Assembly (NCBI RefSeq): GCF_023101765.2
Contig: NC_064239.1
Span: 10,250,315-10,314,314, forward strand
Direction of reading: 5' to 3'
Source of the DNA: Spodoptera frugiperda
Lineage: Eukaryota; Arthropoda; Insecta; Lepidoptera; Noctuidae
DNA: 64,000 bases
The notes under the pieces are model-generated. The model was not told the origin of the DNA. It saw nothing but the letters and a program-made list of their open reading frames with translations, and searched no databases. Position numbers and translations under genes: made by a program. Every line of letters begins with the position of its first letter. Position 1 is the stretch's first letter. Shown here one piece after another: positions 46,901 through 58,050 of this stretch.

Positions 46901-47367
46901 AATTATAATGATTTTATTTCATAACACAGTATTTCACAATTATATTGATCAGTTCATTTTCGTTAGCTAAAAAATCACGGTTTGCTCATGTTCATTAATG
47001 GGCTTCGCGACGTCGCCGCGTTTACGCATGTTGCTCATAATAAAGAGTTCTTCTGTGACTCCAAACTAGTAGAGCTTTTCTCCAATAATATACGTTAGTA
47101 AACCGCGATTTTTTAGATAACTTGGTATGTCTCACGATAGTTATTACAAAAATATAGTTTATTTTCGTGAATAAAAATAACAATAAACTTACATTGAAGC
47201 AATAACATGGCGTTGCTTCTTATAGTCTCTATTTGCCGCGTGCATTCCTCCGCATCCAATACACTTTCCAGCAAATTAGAATCAACAGCTTCAGGTTTTC
47301 TTTCTAATCCAGTTGCACTAAGCACAAAAGGAGTGCAGAAAAACAAAACAAATATTTTAAGTGACAT
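41000..47367 (-). CDS. nrf-6-like: NRF-6-like membrane acyltransferase, gene B (13 exons, 777 aa)
   Basis: Tandem paralog of gene A, same strand. Exons in coding order: 47367-47193, 46564-46249, 45451-45263, 44753-44674, 44292-44099, 43559-43445, 43011-42797, 42536-42343, 42252-42117, 41976-41790, 41707-41565, 41472-41364, 41280-41000. All GT..AG, total 2334 nt, one open frame; exon lengths 2-12 and every intron phase equal those of A. Domains: signal peptide (about 1-18), NRF domain ('SDAGIRTPRG', 'VCIPKPC', 'DYCRLS'), acyltransferase-3 domain with R291-x10-H302, ten or so membrane segments, then a 93-residue charged hydrophilic tail rich in N, D, E, K and S, which A largely lacks. The same lipid or xenobiotic-related role is assumed from family membership only. 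Introns are mostly short near the 3' end (82-140 bp). Upstream in transcription and tail-to-head with A across 2.8 kb. Confidence 0.93.
42605..42771. mobile_element. Palindromic MITE in gene B intron 7
   Basis: A 167-bp near-palindrome. Left arm (42605-42676) includes 'cagtgataggaataga' and 'taaactttgaagaacgg'. Right arm (42697-42771) is its inverse, including 'gttcaaagttta' and 'cctatttctagcactg'. A 20-bp loop separates the arms. Absent from the same intron of gene A. No ORF. Confidence 0.7.
44455..44640. mobile_element. Palindromic MITE P3 in gene B intron 4
   Basis: Left arm 'cacggtttatttacgtaaat' with 'taatggagaaaagctc'; right arm 'gagctttttccattaatt' with 'tacgtgagtaaac'. Centre 'gagcagcgtgggcgg' and 'gacgtcgcgcagcc'. 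Matches 54703-54925. Confidence 0.7.
44861..45000 (+). repeat. Dispersed repeat with hairpin and (CCGT)n in gene B intron 3
   Basis: 'tagggttccgtagccaaatg' with inverse 'aaaacggaaccctta' makes a short hairpin. 'cgtcatgtctgtctg' and a (ccgt) run (about 44921-44941) and 'atgtcacagcca' follow. I know this block as a common moth repeat; its class is uncertain. Confidence 0.6.
46962..47150. mobile_element. Palindromic MITE P3 in gene B intron 1
   Basis: 'aaaaaatcacggtttgctca' on the left and 'agtaaaccgcgattttttag' on the right are inverse ends. 'gacgtcgccgcgtttacgca' and 'actagtagagcttttctcc' lie inside. The recurrent outer motif 'tctcacgatagttattac' follows. Close to the exon 1 donor but not across it. 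Confidence 0.65.
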
Positions 47368-47590
47368 TTTTTCACACTTTTTTTCAAATACTAAAGCTAA
47401 GGTTTAGCAGCATTTGCTGCGAAATGTAAATAAGCAAAAATCTAAGAAGAATTCCCATTATATGTAGTTAGTTGTAGTATATCTTATCTCGTCATTGATT
47501 ATTCAATATTTCAATCGGAGCCACGACATATATAATTGTGTATCTTTGAGATTGTAGATAAAACTGCGGAAAGAGTATTTAATCACTCAC
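47368..47590 (-). promoter_or_regulatory. Gene B 5' flank with blocks shared with gene A
   Basis: On the coding strand, 'gaaaaaaagtgtgaaaaaat' precedes the ATG, like gene A's 'ggaaaaaagtgcaaaaatgg'. On the plus strand 'atatttcaat' (47506-47515) and 'cggaaagag' (47567-47575) keep the same order as in A. The coding-strand 'gagataagat' (from 47490-47481) is a candidate GATA-factor site. Promoter role is inferred from conservation and position. Confidence 0.5.
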
Positions 47591-48720
47591 TTACGCAAAA
47601 AATTGGATAGGTACCTATTGATAAAGATATAATTAATAATTAAAAATTTGCGTATTTGGTGCTTAATTTGTCTCAATGGTGGGGTTCATGCAAGGTCAAG
47701 TATCATGCAATGGATCTCAAATATGATTAACTAAATAAACAAAATATTATTTAGTTTTTAGACTGACATGGTCACTAGTAATATTTATGAACTGATCATC
47801 CGTGGACATGGCACTTGCAACGGTGTCGAAATATCGGTAACTCAATAAAACTAATAAATATGGTAAATATCCGGTTTTAAGTTCCAATGATAAGCAAAAT
47901 ATTATTCGGAATTGATTGATTTAAAAAAGAGGTTCTCAGTAGTCGGCTTTTTAACCGAGTTAAAAAAGGCGGGTTTTCAGTTTGACCTGTATAAGTGTAT
48001 GTATGTTTGTACGTGATTATCTCACGTTTGTCCAAATCGATTTTCATTCGGTTTTCAGCATAGTATTCTTTAGACTTAAGAAAACGTTTTAGGTAATAAA
48101 TCGACTTAAAAAGTCTCAGCTGTTTTATCTAAAGAAATGTAGGCAGCCGACGTTCATTAGTGTGATCTCAAGAGAATATTGTCTTATCGATCTGTTTGAA
48201 ACCTAGACTTACAGTACTGAACATAATATCGTAAACTAAATTCTAATTACTACTCTCCCTTAAGACCTTGAAACTAGATTTTGTTTATTCAGCTTGATAT
48301 TGCTAATTATTAAGATAATCTTGATATTTTTCTATTTTTATCAAGGAATCAATTAAGAAATTCATAGTGATTTTTGTTTTATTAAATAGGTATCGATGTT
48401 CCGTAATAGACTTGATAAGTATCCTACGCAATTAATGCTTAGTATTTTAAGATATTTGTGGTATGGTCGAAATAAGGGTTATGTACGATAATCATTAGCC
48501 ACAAGACGACCACTGCTGAACGAACTAACCTTACGAACGAACCTTCCCCGAACTAATTCCATCGGTCGATTGGGCTGATGCTATCAATTCTTCATCATAA
48601 TAATTATTCATTAGTAATTTAGACTTTATATGTAGTTAAGTAGTGTTCAATATTCTATACGATTTCACTACGAGATCATAATATGAACATCCTTTACATA
48701 AGAAATAGATTGAGCTGTTG

Positions 48721-48889
48721 TCCTTCCGACCTTCAAAACTTGAGGAAAAGAGCGTACTCCTTTTTAAAAGGCCAGCAACGCTTCTGTGTCTCTTCTGGTG
48801 TTGCGGGTGTCCATGGGCGGCGCTGATTGCTTACCATCAGGTGATTCGTACGCTTTTTTGTCACCTATTCCATAAACAAAAAGAAAGTT
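48721..48889 (+). mobile_element. 5'-truncated LINE 3' end
   Basis: 'ccgaccttcaaaacttgagg', 'gagcgtactcctttttaaaa', 'gttgcgggtgtccatgggcg' and 'gcttaccatcaggtgattcg' match 24948-25100 of the full LINE. Only the last RT codons and 3' UTR remain. Confidence 0.85.
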
Positions 48890-49136
48890 AGCGATTATCT
48901 CGAAGCGTGATAAAATTAGCAAAATATGCACACCTGTTCATGAAATATAATAATATTATTTCCATAAAAGATTTCCCCCCCTATCTAATCAGAAATCTAA
49001 GACGTAAGAGGTGCCAATATTATCAACAAAAATCCGATTACAGTGATTTAATTCCATTGCTAGGTGTGGGTAGGAATTTATACTATTATTATTAGATAGT
49101 AAAATCGCGACTATTTCGCAAAATTTGTAATTACTA

Positions 49137-49378
49137 ACGTCACGCCTTTTTATCCCTGAAAGGTTAGGCAGAGGTGCACATTACGGCATGTAATGCCGCT
49201 ATACAATGTACACTCACTTTTCACAATATCTGTTATAAGTCTTATGGAATAGGGGATGAAAACCACTATGGTACCACTAAAAAATTTCGGAAAACCGAAA
49301 AAAAGCATCGTAATACTTTGACCCCTTGTTCGGCAGTCGCACTTGCGACCACTCGACTAACGAGACAATCAGGCATAA
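49137..49378 (-). mobile_element. tRNA-derived SINE, family S2 (minus orientation)
   Basis: The tail 'cgtcacgcctttttatccct' and 'ggcagaggtgcacattacgg' come first on the plus strand. 'aaatttcggaaaaccgaaaa' follows, then the tRNA-like head 'gcagtcgcacttgcgaccac' with 'tcgactaacgagacaatc'. Inverted relative to 49650-49930. Confidence 0.75.
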
Positions 49379-49649
49379 GATAAAAATATAAAGAATGAAA
49401 GAAAAATAGAATAAAATGAAATTTTATAATGAATGAAAGTTATAGTAAAGAAATACCAATCATGTGTTTGTAAACACATGTTTTCATTTCCAATTACACA
49501 TAAATGTACATTTCAAATTAACACGGTTCGGCTAATTGGAGGTGGATACTGGTACAGTCGAGGCATAAAGTGTAGAAAATTATTCTTTCATATAAATTCA
49601 TATTAATAACAATAAAAACAATAGATCTTTTGTTTTAAATACATCTTTA

Positions 49650-49930
49650 TGACTGCTTCGTCGGTCGAGTGGTCGCAACGCAAATCCGACTGCCGAGCAA
49701 GGAGTCTCGACTGCGTTTACCGGAACGGGCAAATTATTACCGGATTTTTTAAAATATTTCGAAAGTTTCTCAGTAGTAGCACGGTTTCTTGAATTGTGCA
49801 TTGATGAGTCAATATACAATATATGTATAATCCATATACCTCAGGTATGACGATAGGCTCACCTCCAATTACATGGGAATTGGTACACAAATGGTGAAAT
49901 GTAGGTGTCCATTGTACACTGGCAATATTA
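49650..49930 (+). mobile_element. tRNA-derived SINE, family S2 (plus orientation)
   Basis: The head 'gactgcttcgtcggtcgagt' and 'ggtcgcaacgcaaatccga' holds an A-box-like 'tcggtcgagtgg'; 'tttctcagtagtagcacgg' is next. The tail has 'gataggctcacctccaatta' and 'aaatggtgaaatgtaggtg'. The B box region is degenerate. Confidence 0.7.
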
Positions 49931-50204
49931 CAAATACATGATAAATAAATATCAAAACACATGTTTGAACAACAATGCCATGATTAGAATATTCCATAAC
50001 AATGTGATAATGGCGACACATAATTAATAACTAACACGGCTCAATTAGCATGCTAATTAATCTTGTTAATGCAATTAAATTATCTATTGCGTTATGTGCA
50101 GTTACATGCGTTGTAATAATATTGAAACAAACCAATAATTAATGGACACGTCCTTAAACAAGCATTAGGTAGGTATGTCTTCAGAGCTGTGGACAAACCC
50201 TGTT

Positions 50205-50310
50205 CAAAGTGGAGTTGGAACAGGGTGGTTTTTAGTCAGTAAGAGTTTGACAGTCCATCTTGCCTCACCCAAGGCGGGACAAGCCATTGGATAATGTCCA
50301 AAATCTCCTT
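50205..50310 (-). repeat. Dispersed repeat R5 fragment
   Basis: 'gaacagggtggtttttagtc', 'agtaagagtttgacagtcca' and 'gacaagccattggataatg' match R5 in inverse orientation. Confidence 0.55.
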
Positions 50311-50884
50311 AAATTTAAATTTTGTAAAAATGAGATAATTTATTTTTTTCCTGCTTTATATTTTCTTTGTTACAATAGGTATATATTTTTTTATATTACA
50401 ACTAAAGTAATGAGATTTCAGTGAGTCTGTATAAGCCCAGGTTTTCACCACGGCTATTTACCTAAAAATTGACATTATATCATTGTATTGAAAATGTTGT
50501 GAGAATAATATTATATGAAAAAATCCTAACGACTTTATTACTTTTTGTTCTAATAAAACCATTTCGAAATATCATAATAACAAATAACATTTCCTTATTT
50601 ACAAAACCAACTTAAGATGTCCTTTAAAGGAGACAGAAAATTCATTTAGAAAGAAATAAAATAAATTGTGATTTTAAAAGATTCCGTTGACGAGTATACT
50701 TGCGTTTTTCCTTCCCTTTCCCATTAATTGGAAAAAGGGTAATAGTGCTGGAAAAATAATTACTGTAATGGACATGTATTTTCTTAGTGTATAGGTAATA
50801 TAAGTTCATGTAGTTAGATATCTAATAATTTGTTTATATTTTTTTATAATGAATATTAAATGGCAAATGGCAGTTAATACTTTA

Positions 50885-51095
50885 TTATTTATTATGTTAT
50901 CGGCTTTCTCACGTAAGTATTTGATAGTCAGGCGACAGTCGTACTGCACCACGACTGTCACCGTGTCGTGTATCGCGGAATACTGCTAATGAATATGAGC
51001 CTCTAACATGGCTTGAAACTAGTCGAGTTTCTCGTCGAATAGTTTAGTGAGTAAGCCGATATCATAATAAATATTTTGGTGTATCACGAAAGTTA
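50885..51095. mobile_element. MITE family P2, copy 3
   Basis: 'attatgttatcggctttctc' on the left and 'gtgagtaagccgatatcata' on the right are inverse ends. Interior 'actgtcaccgtgtcgtgtat' and 'gaaactagtcgagtttctcg' match 28460-28665. Confidence 0.7.
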
Positions 51096-51423
51096 CAACA
51101 AAAAAACTAATACATTTAAATCTAAGGTTATATTATGTGGTCCTTAAACGTGCAAATAGTATTTTTTAATGTATATAATGTATACCTTTTCCATTTAAAT
51201 GATTCGTGCATCTTTTCAAAAAAACCAAAAACAAATACTTCAGTAATTATTTGCCCAACACACGAATCAAACCACACAATCAACAACGCAATTAGAATTT
51301 AATATCAAATGCACATTAAAATAAACTAACGTTGCGATGTGTAATAGTGTAGCGATTGCATTGTTAAATATTCATTAAAATAATATGTTATATCTGTATA
51401 AAATTATGTGTATCTATGCATGT

Positions 51424-51662
51424 ATCGTCACGCCTTTTAACCCCGAAGAGGCAGGTAGAGGTACACATTACGGCTCGTAATGCCACAGAACAATGTACAC
51501 CCACTTTCTAACATTTGTATTATAAGTCCCATGTAATAGGGGTGAGCCTATTGCCATATACCATGCTACTACTGAGAAATTTTCGAAAAACCGAAGAAAG
51601 CCTAGCAATACTTGGCCCGAGAGTCGCACTTACGGTCACTCGACCAACGAGACAGTCAATCT
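51424..51662 (-). mobile_element. tRNA-derived SINE, family S2
   Basis: 'cgtcacgccttttaaccccg', 'cacattacggctcgtaatgc', 'ctactactgagaaattttcg' and head 'gagagtcgcacttacggtca' with 'ctcgaccaacgagacagtc'. Nearly complete length. Confidence 0.75.
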
Positions 51663-51819
51663 AAATAATATCTACCAATCAAAACATGTGAATATAACGA
51701 AACGAACATATGAAAATCTGAACAGCTCCATTCTTAGTCATTGTCATTGTTTTCCATAAGGGTATAAAGCAAAAAGTACGAGTGTATTATAATTATTGTG
51801 TACCTACCTATATTAGAAA

Positions 51820-51905
51820 GCTTTGCGCAGAGAGGAGTGGATGTATGGTAAGGAGGCCTTTGCCCTGCAGTGGGACGATCATGACTGAAAAGAAAATAAA
51901 ATAAA
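51820..51905 (+). repeat. LINE-type 3' end repeat
   Basis: 'ttgcgcagagaggagtggat' and 'gaggcctttgccctgcagtg' with 'ggacgatcatgactgaaaag', ending in an A-rich run. Typical end of a moth LINE family; short fragment. Confidence 0.55.
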
Positions 51906-53374
51906 TAAATATTATAATATTACTAATTAACAAAATATAATGTACTTGTTGTATCTTAACGTTAATTAATTATAATGGTATATCCTGTACTCTGTTGTTA
52001 TCTTATCTTATCATTATCCTTCCTTAATATATTTACGTAATTTAATATACATCCTTATAAACATAAGGATATCGAAATTCCTTCGACAAGGTAATTTTGG
52101 CCAATGTTTTATGTTCTACCTATGTTTTTGTATGTAAAATAAGTGAAGTGATAAAATCGTGACAGATATCTCTACAGACAATAAAGTACTGCAATTATTC
52201 CTTTAGTATAGTCAAAAATATCAATGAAACATGTCCTAGATATGATATGTATCTGAAAACTTCTAAAAACATAAAGTTAATTTAAAATATTATGCATATT
52301 ATGACTATTCAGCGTGTCATGCAGGAGCTCTCACTTTAGCAACCCTACTCGTAGATCAGGGTTGCCACAAGCACGTCCCGTACTGTAGGGCTGTACACAT
52401 AATTACCGCGGCCCGACCTGACTGATGATGATGACACTCGGAACACTCGCCTTCAGATAAACAACTGTGTGTAGTGAGATGTAGTCCTTTTTGTACGAAA
52501 AATATGTTGAGTCTCATTTAGTTAGCGCACGGAATTTTTACGAAAGGCTTTTTTCAGAATTTATTATAATTAGAATGTATCATGTGATAACCCTGCAGCG
52601 AGGAAAATTAGGGTTGTGAAAAATGGTCTTGTAACACCCAATATTCAATATGCCCATGTAAGTGAATTTCTAATTTCAATTAGAGTACCAGTAGCCGTAA
52701 AGCTGGTATTTCAATTTACATGTGACATAAACTCGGGATATTACTGCGAAACATAATTATATTTCGCAATTAAAGTCCATGAGCGTATCTTACTGTCTTA
52801 CGATATTAAACCAACAAATTGTGATTCAGGCCATACCTATAAATGTAAAGCGTATTATGTTCATGTTGAACATTACTCTTTTTATGTACCAATAAAGTTT
52901 TGAGACGCTTATTCGAATTTATTTTGTAGTTTAATTAAATATCGAGTGGCTCTTTTATTGGAGTACGTCCACACCGCAAGCATTCGAATGTGGTTTTGAA
53001 AATTCGAGGGAATTCGTTTGTGAACTAATTAAAATAAATTCGAAACGAGGGTCCTTGTTCGAATGTCTTCGACAAAGAAACTTTTGAGTTCTCGTGTTTT
53101 GTATTCGGTTGAACTTACTCGCTTCTTACATGGTTGTTCTAACTGCTCGTTTAGACGTGGGTACCTACTTCCATCGAGTGTTCGATAATTAATTGTGCGA
53201 AACTTAGAGAATGTTTTATTGATGTTGTTTTCGAATTGAATAATACTTTATGTGGTTTTTAAAATACCACAACATAAATTCATTAGAATTTTATTGTACT
53301 AAGGTTTGTGAAATAATGGAACGAATTTAATTTATTCATTTCTTAATTAGAAAGAGCGCGTATATTGTATTGCA

Positions 53375-53943
53375 ATGGAATACGAAGAGCAGTTTCAGTC
53401 GATATTCAATTTCGAGGATGCACATCTGATTCTCAAGATCCTGATTCCAAAAGCTGATGAAAACTTAATGAGACGAGGGATAATGTATATTCTTCGAACA
53501 GTCGGCTATTCACATGAATGAAACTATGGCTATCTATACAAAGTGTTGTTCCATCCTTACATCGAGTCCGTTTTCCTTATCACATGAGCAGCCCTGCAGG
53601 CGGTTCTGTTATACAGCCCACTGAATACTCAGCGTCCTCCAAGATCACATTAAGGACCATAGCACCAAATATATTTTTAGACACAAGCAAAGTAAAACAA
53701 TTCATTGACCACAACATCGATGAAACAAACGCAGTAGATTAAATACCAATTTCACTGGAGTTTGTTGAAAAAACACGGAAGCGAAAGCTCATAACATTTT
53801 TGTGGTACCAACTCACTCACCGGCTTTGTTTAGCAAACCCAACAAAAGAGATCACAGTCATTTCGGAGGTTGAAATTTCTTTAAAGGCAATACGCACAAT
53901 AAAAAAAGCCAGTGGCTATGTGAAATTTATTTTAGAAATATAG
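53375..53943 (+). pseudogene. Degenerate coding-like stretch, unrecognised
   Basis: An ATG at 53375 opens a 48-codon hydrophilic frame ending in TGA at 53515-53517. From 53518 another frame stays open for about 141 codons to a TAG at 53941, with one internal TAA at 53740. Composition is protein-like (balanced charged residues, e.g. 'IFLDTSKVKQFIDHN' and 'KEITVISEVEISLKAIRTI') and differs from nearby AT-rich noise. No domain is recognised. It may be a processed pseudogene or a fragment of an old transposon or virus-like gene. The broken frames suggest it is not functional. Confidence 0.4.
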
Positions 53944-54043
53944 AATAGAAAGGACTGCCTCATTGGTCAAGTGATCGCAAGTGCGACTGCCGGACATGAG
54001 GCCTCTATGTGAAATTTATTTTAGAAATATAGAATAGAAAGGA
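53916..54043. repeat. 39-bp direct repeats flanking a 50-bp SINE-head fragment
   Basis: 53916-53954 and 54005-54043 are identical over 39 bp (beginning 'ctatgtgaaatttatttta'). Between them lies 'ctgcctcattggtcaagtga' and 'tcgcaagtgcgactgccgg', the tRNA-like head of SINE S2. This looks like a target-site duplication around a very short retroposed piece. Confidence 0.85.
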
Positions 54044-54702
54044 TCATATAGAACTTTGTACTTACAGTAAAAAAACGTTGCAACCATTCTATAAAATGAA
54101 ATGTAAAGACCATTCGATTCATTTAATCCCACCCTTACATTGAAAATAGCTTAATTCGTGAATGAGAATTAAACCTTTGCATCATTAATCGGCAAATGAA
54201 AACCGGATGAGCAGAGAAGAGAAAAAAACGGACAAAATAACCGATAATGGTTTGTTCCCGAAATGCGTAGTAGTCATTAATTGAAACGTTTTACGTGCCT
54301 ATCCGTATTACGTGAATGGATTTTTATAGTTGCAGTACTTTTATAGTATCTGGTAGTAAAATACGGCTATAAATACAATATGAGACTAGGTAGTAAAACA
54401 AGTCATTATTTTGTTTATTTGTTATTGATTATGAGGATCATACTGACTGATAGTACATTCACAGCTGACGGACTGAAACATCCATATATATTAACAGTAT
54501 CCATTATTATGTTTTATAATTCTAAGTTTGTTGAAGGCCTTAAGTCTATTTTGTTGCTGTTTTCATGAGAATCTAGTAGATTGGGTCGTTTCTATAACAA
54601 CATGTTCATATTGTGGTTATATAGCAATCAAGTGATATTTTCAATAAATTTATTATCACTTTGAGATTTGCATCCGTATATAATCAAGATAACTAACTAA
54701 GT

Positions 54703-54925
54703 TAACAAAAAATTACGGCTTTTCTCACTTAAATATACTGAGAAAAGCTCTACTAGTTTCGAGTTGCAGTGGGAATCATCTTCAAGAGCAGCGTGCGCAG
54801 ATGCGGCGACGTCGCGCAGCCTACTACGTCTGTGACACGAAACTAGTAGAACTTTCCTCAGTATATTTACGTGAGTAAACCGTTATTTTTAGTAACTTTT
54901 GTATTTCTCACAATAGTTATTACAA
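54703..54925. mobile_element. Palindromic MITE P3
   Basis: Left arm 'aattacggcttttctcactt' and 'gagaaaagctctactagttt'; right arm 'gaaactagtagaactttcct' and 'atatttacgtgagtaaaccg'. Centre 'gagcagcgtgcgcagatgcg'. The clearest P3 copy here. Confidence 0.75.
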
Positions 54926-54954
54926 AAAAGATTGTGTATGTTTTTCCAAATTTT

Positions 54955-55020
54955 TTTATTGTATTTTATGGGTCGACTTTTGGCCGCTATCTCACCTGAT
55001 GGTAAGTGATGATCTACGTG
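54955..55020 (-). mobile_element. LINE 3' tail fragment
   Basis: 'ttttatgggtcgacttttgg' and 'tctcacctgatggtaagtga' are the inverse of a LINE tail of the 33262-33428 type. Confidence 0.5.
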
Positions 55021-56475
55021 ATGGTAAATCTCACGATAGTTATTATAAAAGTAACTAACGAAGTGTTTGTAATAAACAAACATTACTCAAAATACGACTA
55101 AAGTATTACCTTTATATTGTAATTGTCACACATTAACATTTTATAGCATGTTTCATCGCTCAAGACATAATAGGTACGCCACTAAACGTGACTTATCACA
55201 ATCAGAGAGCTCTTAGAATGAACGCTATATTTCCTCAGAGGTTCAATACGTCATGCAAGCTTTTATGTGACCAAAGAAAGAAGAAAGTTTAAGAGTCGTT
55301 CTACTTCATTCAAACGCCTCTGTTTTGTCACGAATTTCACAAAATGTCCACCATTTTGGATGAAAGTTTCCTAAAAATGGCTGTTAGATTAATAATATTT
55401 TAATGGACCGTCTATAATATTGTAAGTATGTACTTATGTATATGGATTTTCAATACTTTATAGTCATATTTTTTTGTAAAGATGAGTTTTTAGAAAATTT
55501 ATGTATATTCTTCTGTTTAAATATGAAAACTTTGTGATCGTTTAAAAAATGAGCTCTGCGTTATTACTAAAATTATTAGAATAGGTTTTTAAGTTAAAAA
55601 ATATCTATTTTAAAGTCTTATTGTTAAGTCTCTTGTGTTTAATTTGGTATTTTAAACCTTAATATTTTATAGTGCTTCCATTATAATGGTAGATATTAAT
55701 TCTAATACTATTATAAAATTTTGATATTTAAAACAAATTGTACGTGATAATTTGATACATTCAAACAATTTACACAAAGAATTGTTGAAATGATAAAATA
55801 ATTAAATGACATATGTATTGCGCTCAATGGTTTATTCGTAATTAATTAAAACTATAAACTCATTTGTGAAAATTAATTCACATTTCTGAACATTTTATTG
55901 ACAAATTGGAATTTTTGATATAACAATGTTAATAATTGTGAATATAGCAAAGAGGATTATATTATTTGATTATAAAATTGTATTTTAAACATTAAAATTA
56001 TTTATGAATGTGAATTTAAAATTAATCTGTAATTTGTTTTTAATATATTTCAGTGAATTTTCTTTAAACTCACTTTGAATAATTCGGTATATTATAGTAA
56101 TCTTTTTATAAACAACGACGTGCCTATAGGGTCAGAATTATATGCGCGTGTATATTTCATACTACATGTACTTCGGTGAATAGAAAGCGTGATGTTATTT
56201 ATGTTACGTGAGAGGTGCTATTACCATATTCCAGGTGAACTGGGAACAAATTGACTCCATATTACACTTGCACATTTCAAATTCAAACACTTGGGATTGG
56301 TGCGAAATCTATTACTATCTAGAATGTAAACTAAAATAAGAGAAGTTCTCATTGAGTTAATCTTGAAATGTTCAAAATAACTCAAGATCAAATATCCTTT
56401 ATAATGAAATTGTTTGCATGATGAGTACTAATTGTGATAATTATCAGTTTCCATCACGTTATATCACATTAAACT

Positions 56476-56620
56476 AATATTATGAATGTGAAAGTTTGTT
56501 TGTTTGTCAATCACGCTGAAACTACTGAACGTATTTTAATGAGGTATACAGACAGCTGACTTGGCTGATATGATGTTTTTAATCCCGCGAGCGAAGCGGT
56601 TGGCAGAAGCTAGTTTACTG
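56476..56620 (+). repeat. Dispersed repeat R7
   Basis: 'aatattatgaatgtgaaagt', 'cgctgaaactactgaacgta' and 'gcgaagcggttggcagaagc' followed by 'tagt'; same order as 27886-28066. Confidence 0.65.
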
Positions 56621-57282
56621 TAAATGTCAGTATATAAGATATCCTAAAGTATACACACCTTATTATATTTAGTAAACAAATCATTTAACATTAATCTTTG
56701 TTAAAATACCCATGTTTATAAATATATTCACTTTAAGAAAAAAATGACATATTTCTCCTTTTTAAATAAAACAGTCTATTCACGATGTCTTCTGAGTCAC
56801 CGTTTAGCAACACATTGCTAATTTCCTTGGAGACTGCGGCTATTGGCCCTTAGGGATGGAATGAGGAAAATCCCGTTTGTTAAGACCTACTTTGAAACTA
56901 CGCTGCCATACATATTTATATAAAACTGTAATCTTATTTGAGTTTGAGATTGTAATAAAGATTCGAGATCTTTCGATTTAACTAAAATAGGTACTTAATA
57001 AAGATTTTTTTTTTAACAATTTCGAAATATAGAAATTGTAATCGTTCGAAATATAACTTATATGTATAAGTAACTTATCACAAATATGCATATTCGGTGT
57101 AGGCAAAGAAGAATAAAATAATAATAATAAACCTTACAACCCGATTTGCGAACCTCCTTTTTCTTGAAGTCAGATAAGAGATAAGAGCAGATAAGAGCGA
57201 GAGGACAAGAGATCTTCTATATAGAAGAATTAAATGACAACTCTCTATATATCAATAACTACGGAACTACTACTAACTTTTA

Positions 57283-57415
57283 TGGAGTAGGGAGCAAACG
57301 AGCAGATGGGCCACCTGATGGTAAGCAAACAGCGCCGCCCATGGACACCCGCAACACCATAGGAGTCACAGGTGCGTTGCTGGCATTTTCAAAAAAGAAG
57401 TATGCTCTCTCGGAT
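57283..57415 (-). mobile_element. 5'-truncated LINE 3' end, minus orientation
   Basis: Inverse of the full LINE's end: 'ggagtagggagcaaacgagc', 'cacctgatggtaagcaaaca', 'gcccatggacacccgcaaca', 'gtcacaggtgcgttgctggc' and 'aagaagtatgctctct'. Ends in the last RT codons. Confidence 0.8.
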
Positions 57416-57884
57416 TTCCTGAAAATCCTACGGGAACAGGAAAACCGCGATTGCCTATAGGAAGTAGATAGCAGCAAGCAAGCAAATGGATAGAGTAGAA
57501 TATCTTACACGTTCTCATTAGTCGGGTTTATAAATTAGTTAATGTTTAATTTGTCTCACCGCAGTACTTACAGTACTTACGGCTGATCTTAAGTAAGCCA
57601 AACTAATTTCCTTAGAGAATTCGCCTTATTGGTCCCTAGGCAATAGGTACGGAACAATTCACGAGGAGTGAACACCAAATGTTGTATGTTAGGTTTAAAA
57701 ATCTAGACCTTTTCATTTCATTTAATATTCTTTTTGTCGTACGACCTATGTTCAATTTATTTTTATTAATAAACTCTTTACCAGGGCTGTGCTCCTCAAA
57801 GAGCTATGAGACAATCACAAATAGAGCCCAGTAGGGCTAATGCCCAATCCGGAACGGCGGAGAACTTAATGGGTTACCGGGGCT

Positions 57885-58010
57885 CCCGGTAAAAGCAGGA
57901 ATAGGAACCGGTTTGTTTTCAGTGAATCTTACTCACTAACCTGACAACCACAAACCTGATACTCCTTCTTACGGCAGCCAAGATGGGAGAAGTTATTGGC
58001 TGATTTTCCT
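57885..58010 (-). repeat. Dispersed repeat R5 fragment
   Basis: 'ggctcccggtaaaagcagga', 'aaacctgatactccttctta' and 'gggagaagttattggctgat' match R5 in inverse orientation, diverged. Confidence 0.55.
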
Positions 58011-58050
58011 GTGTGAGGAGCAGCAAAAATCTTTTAAGAAGCAAAGATCA

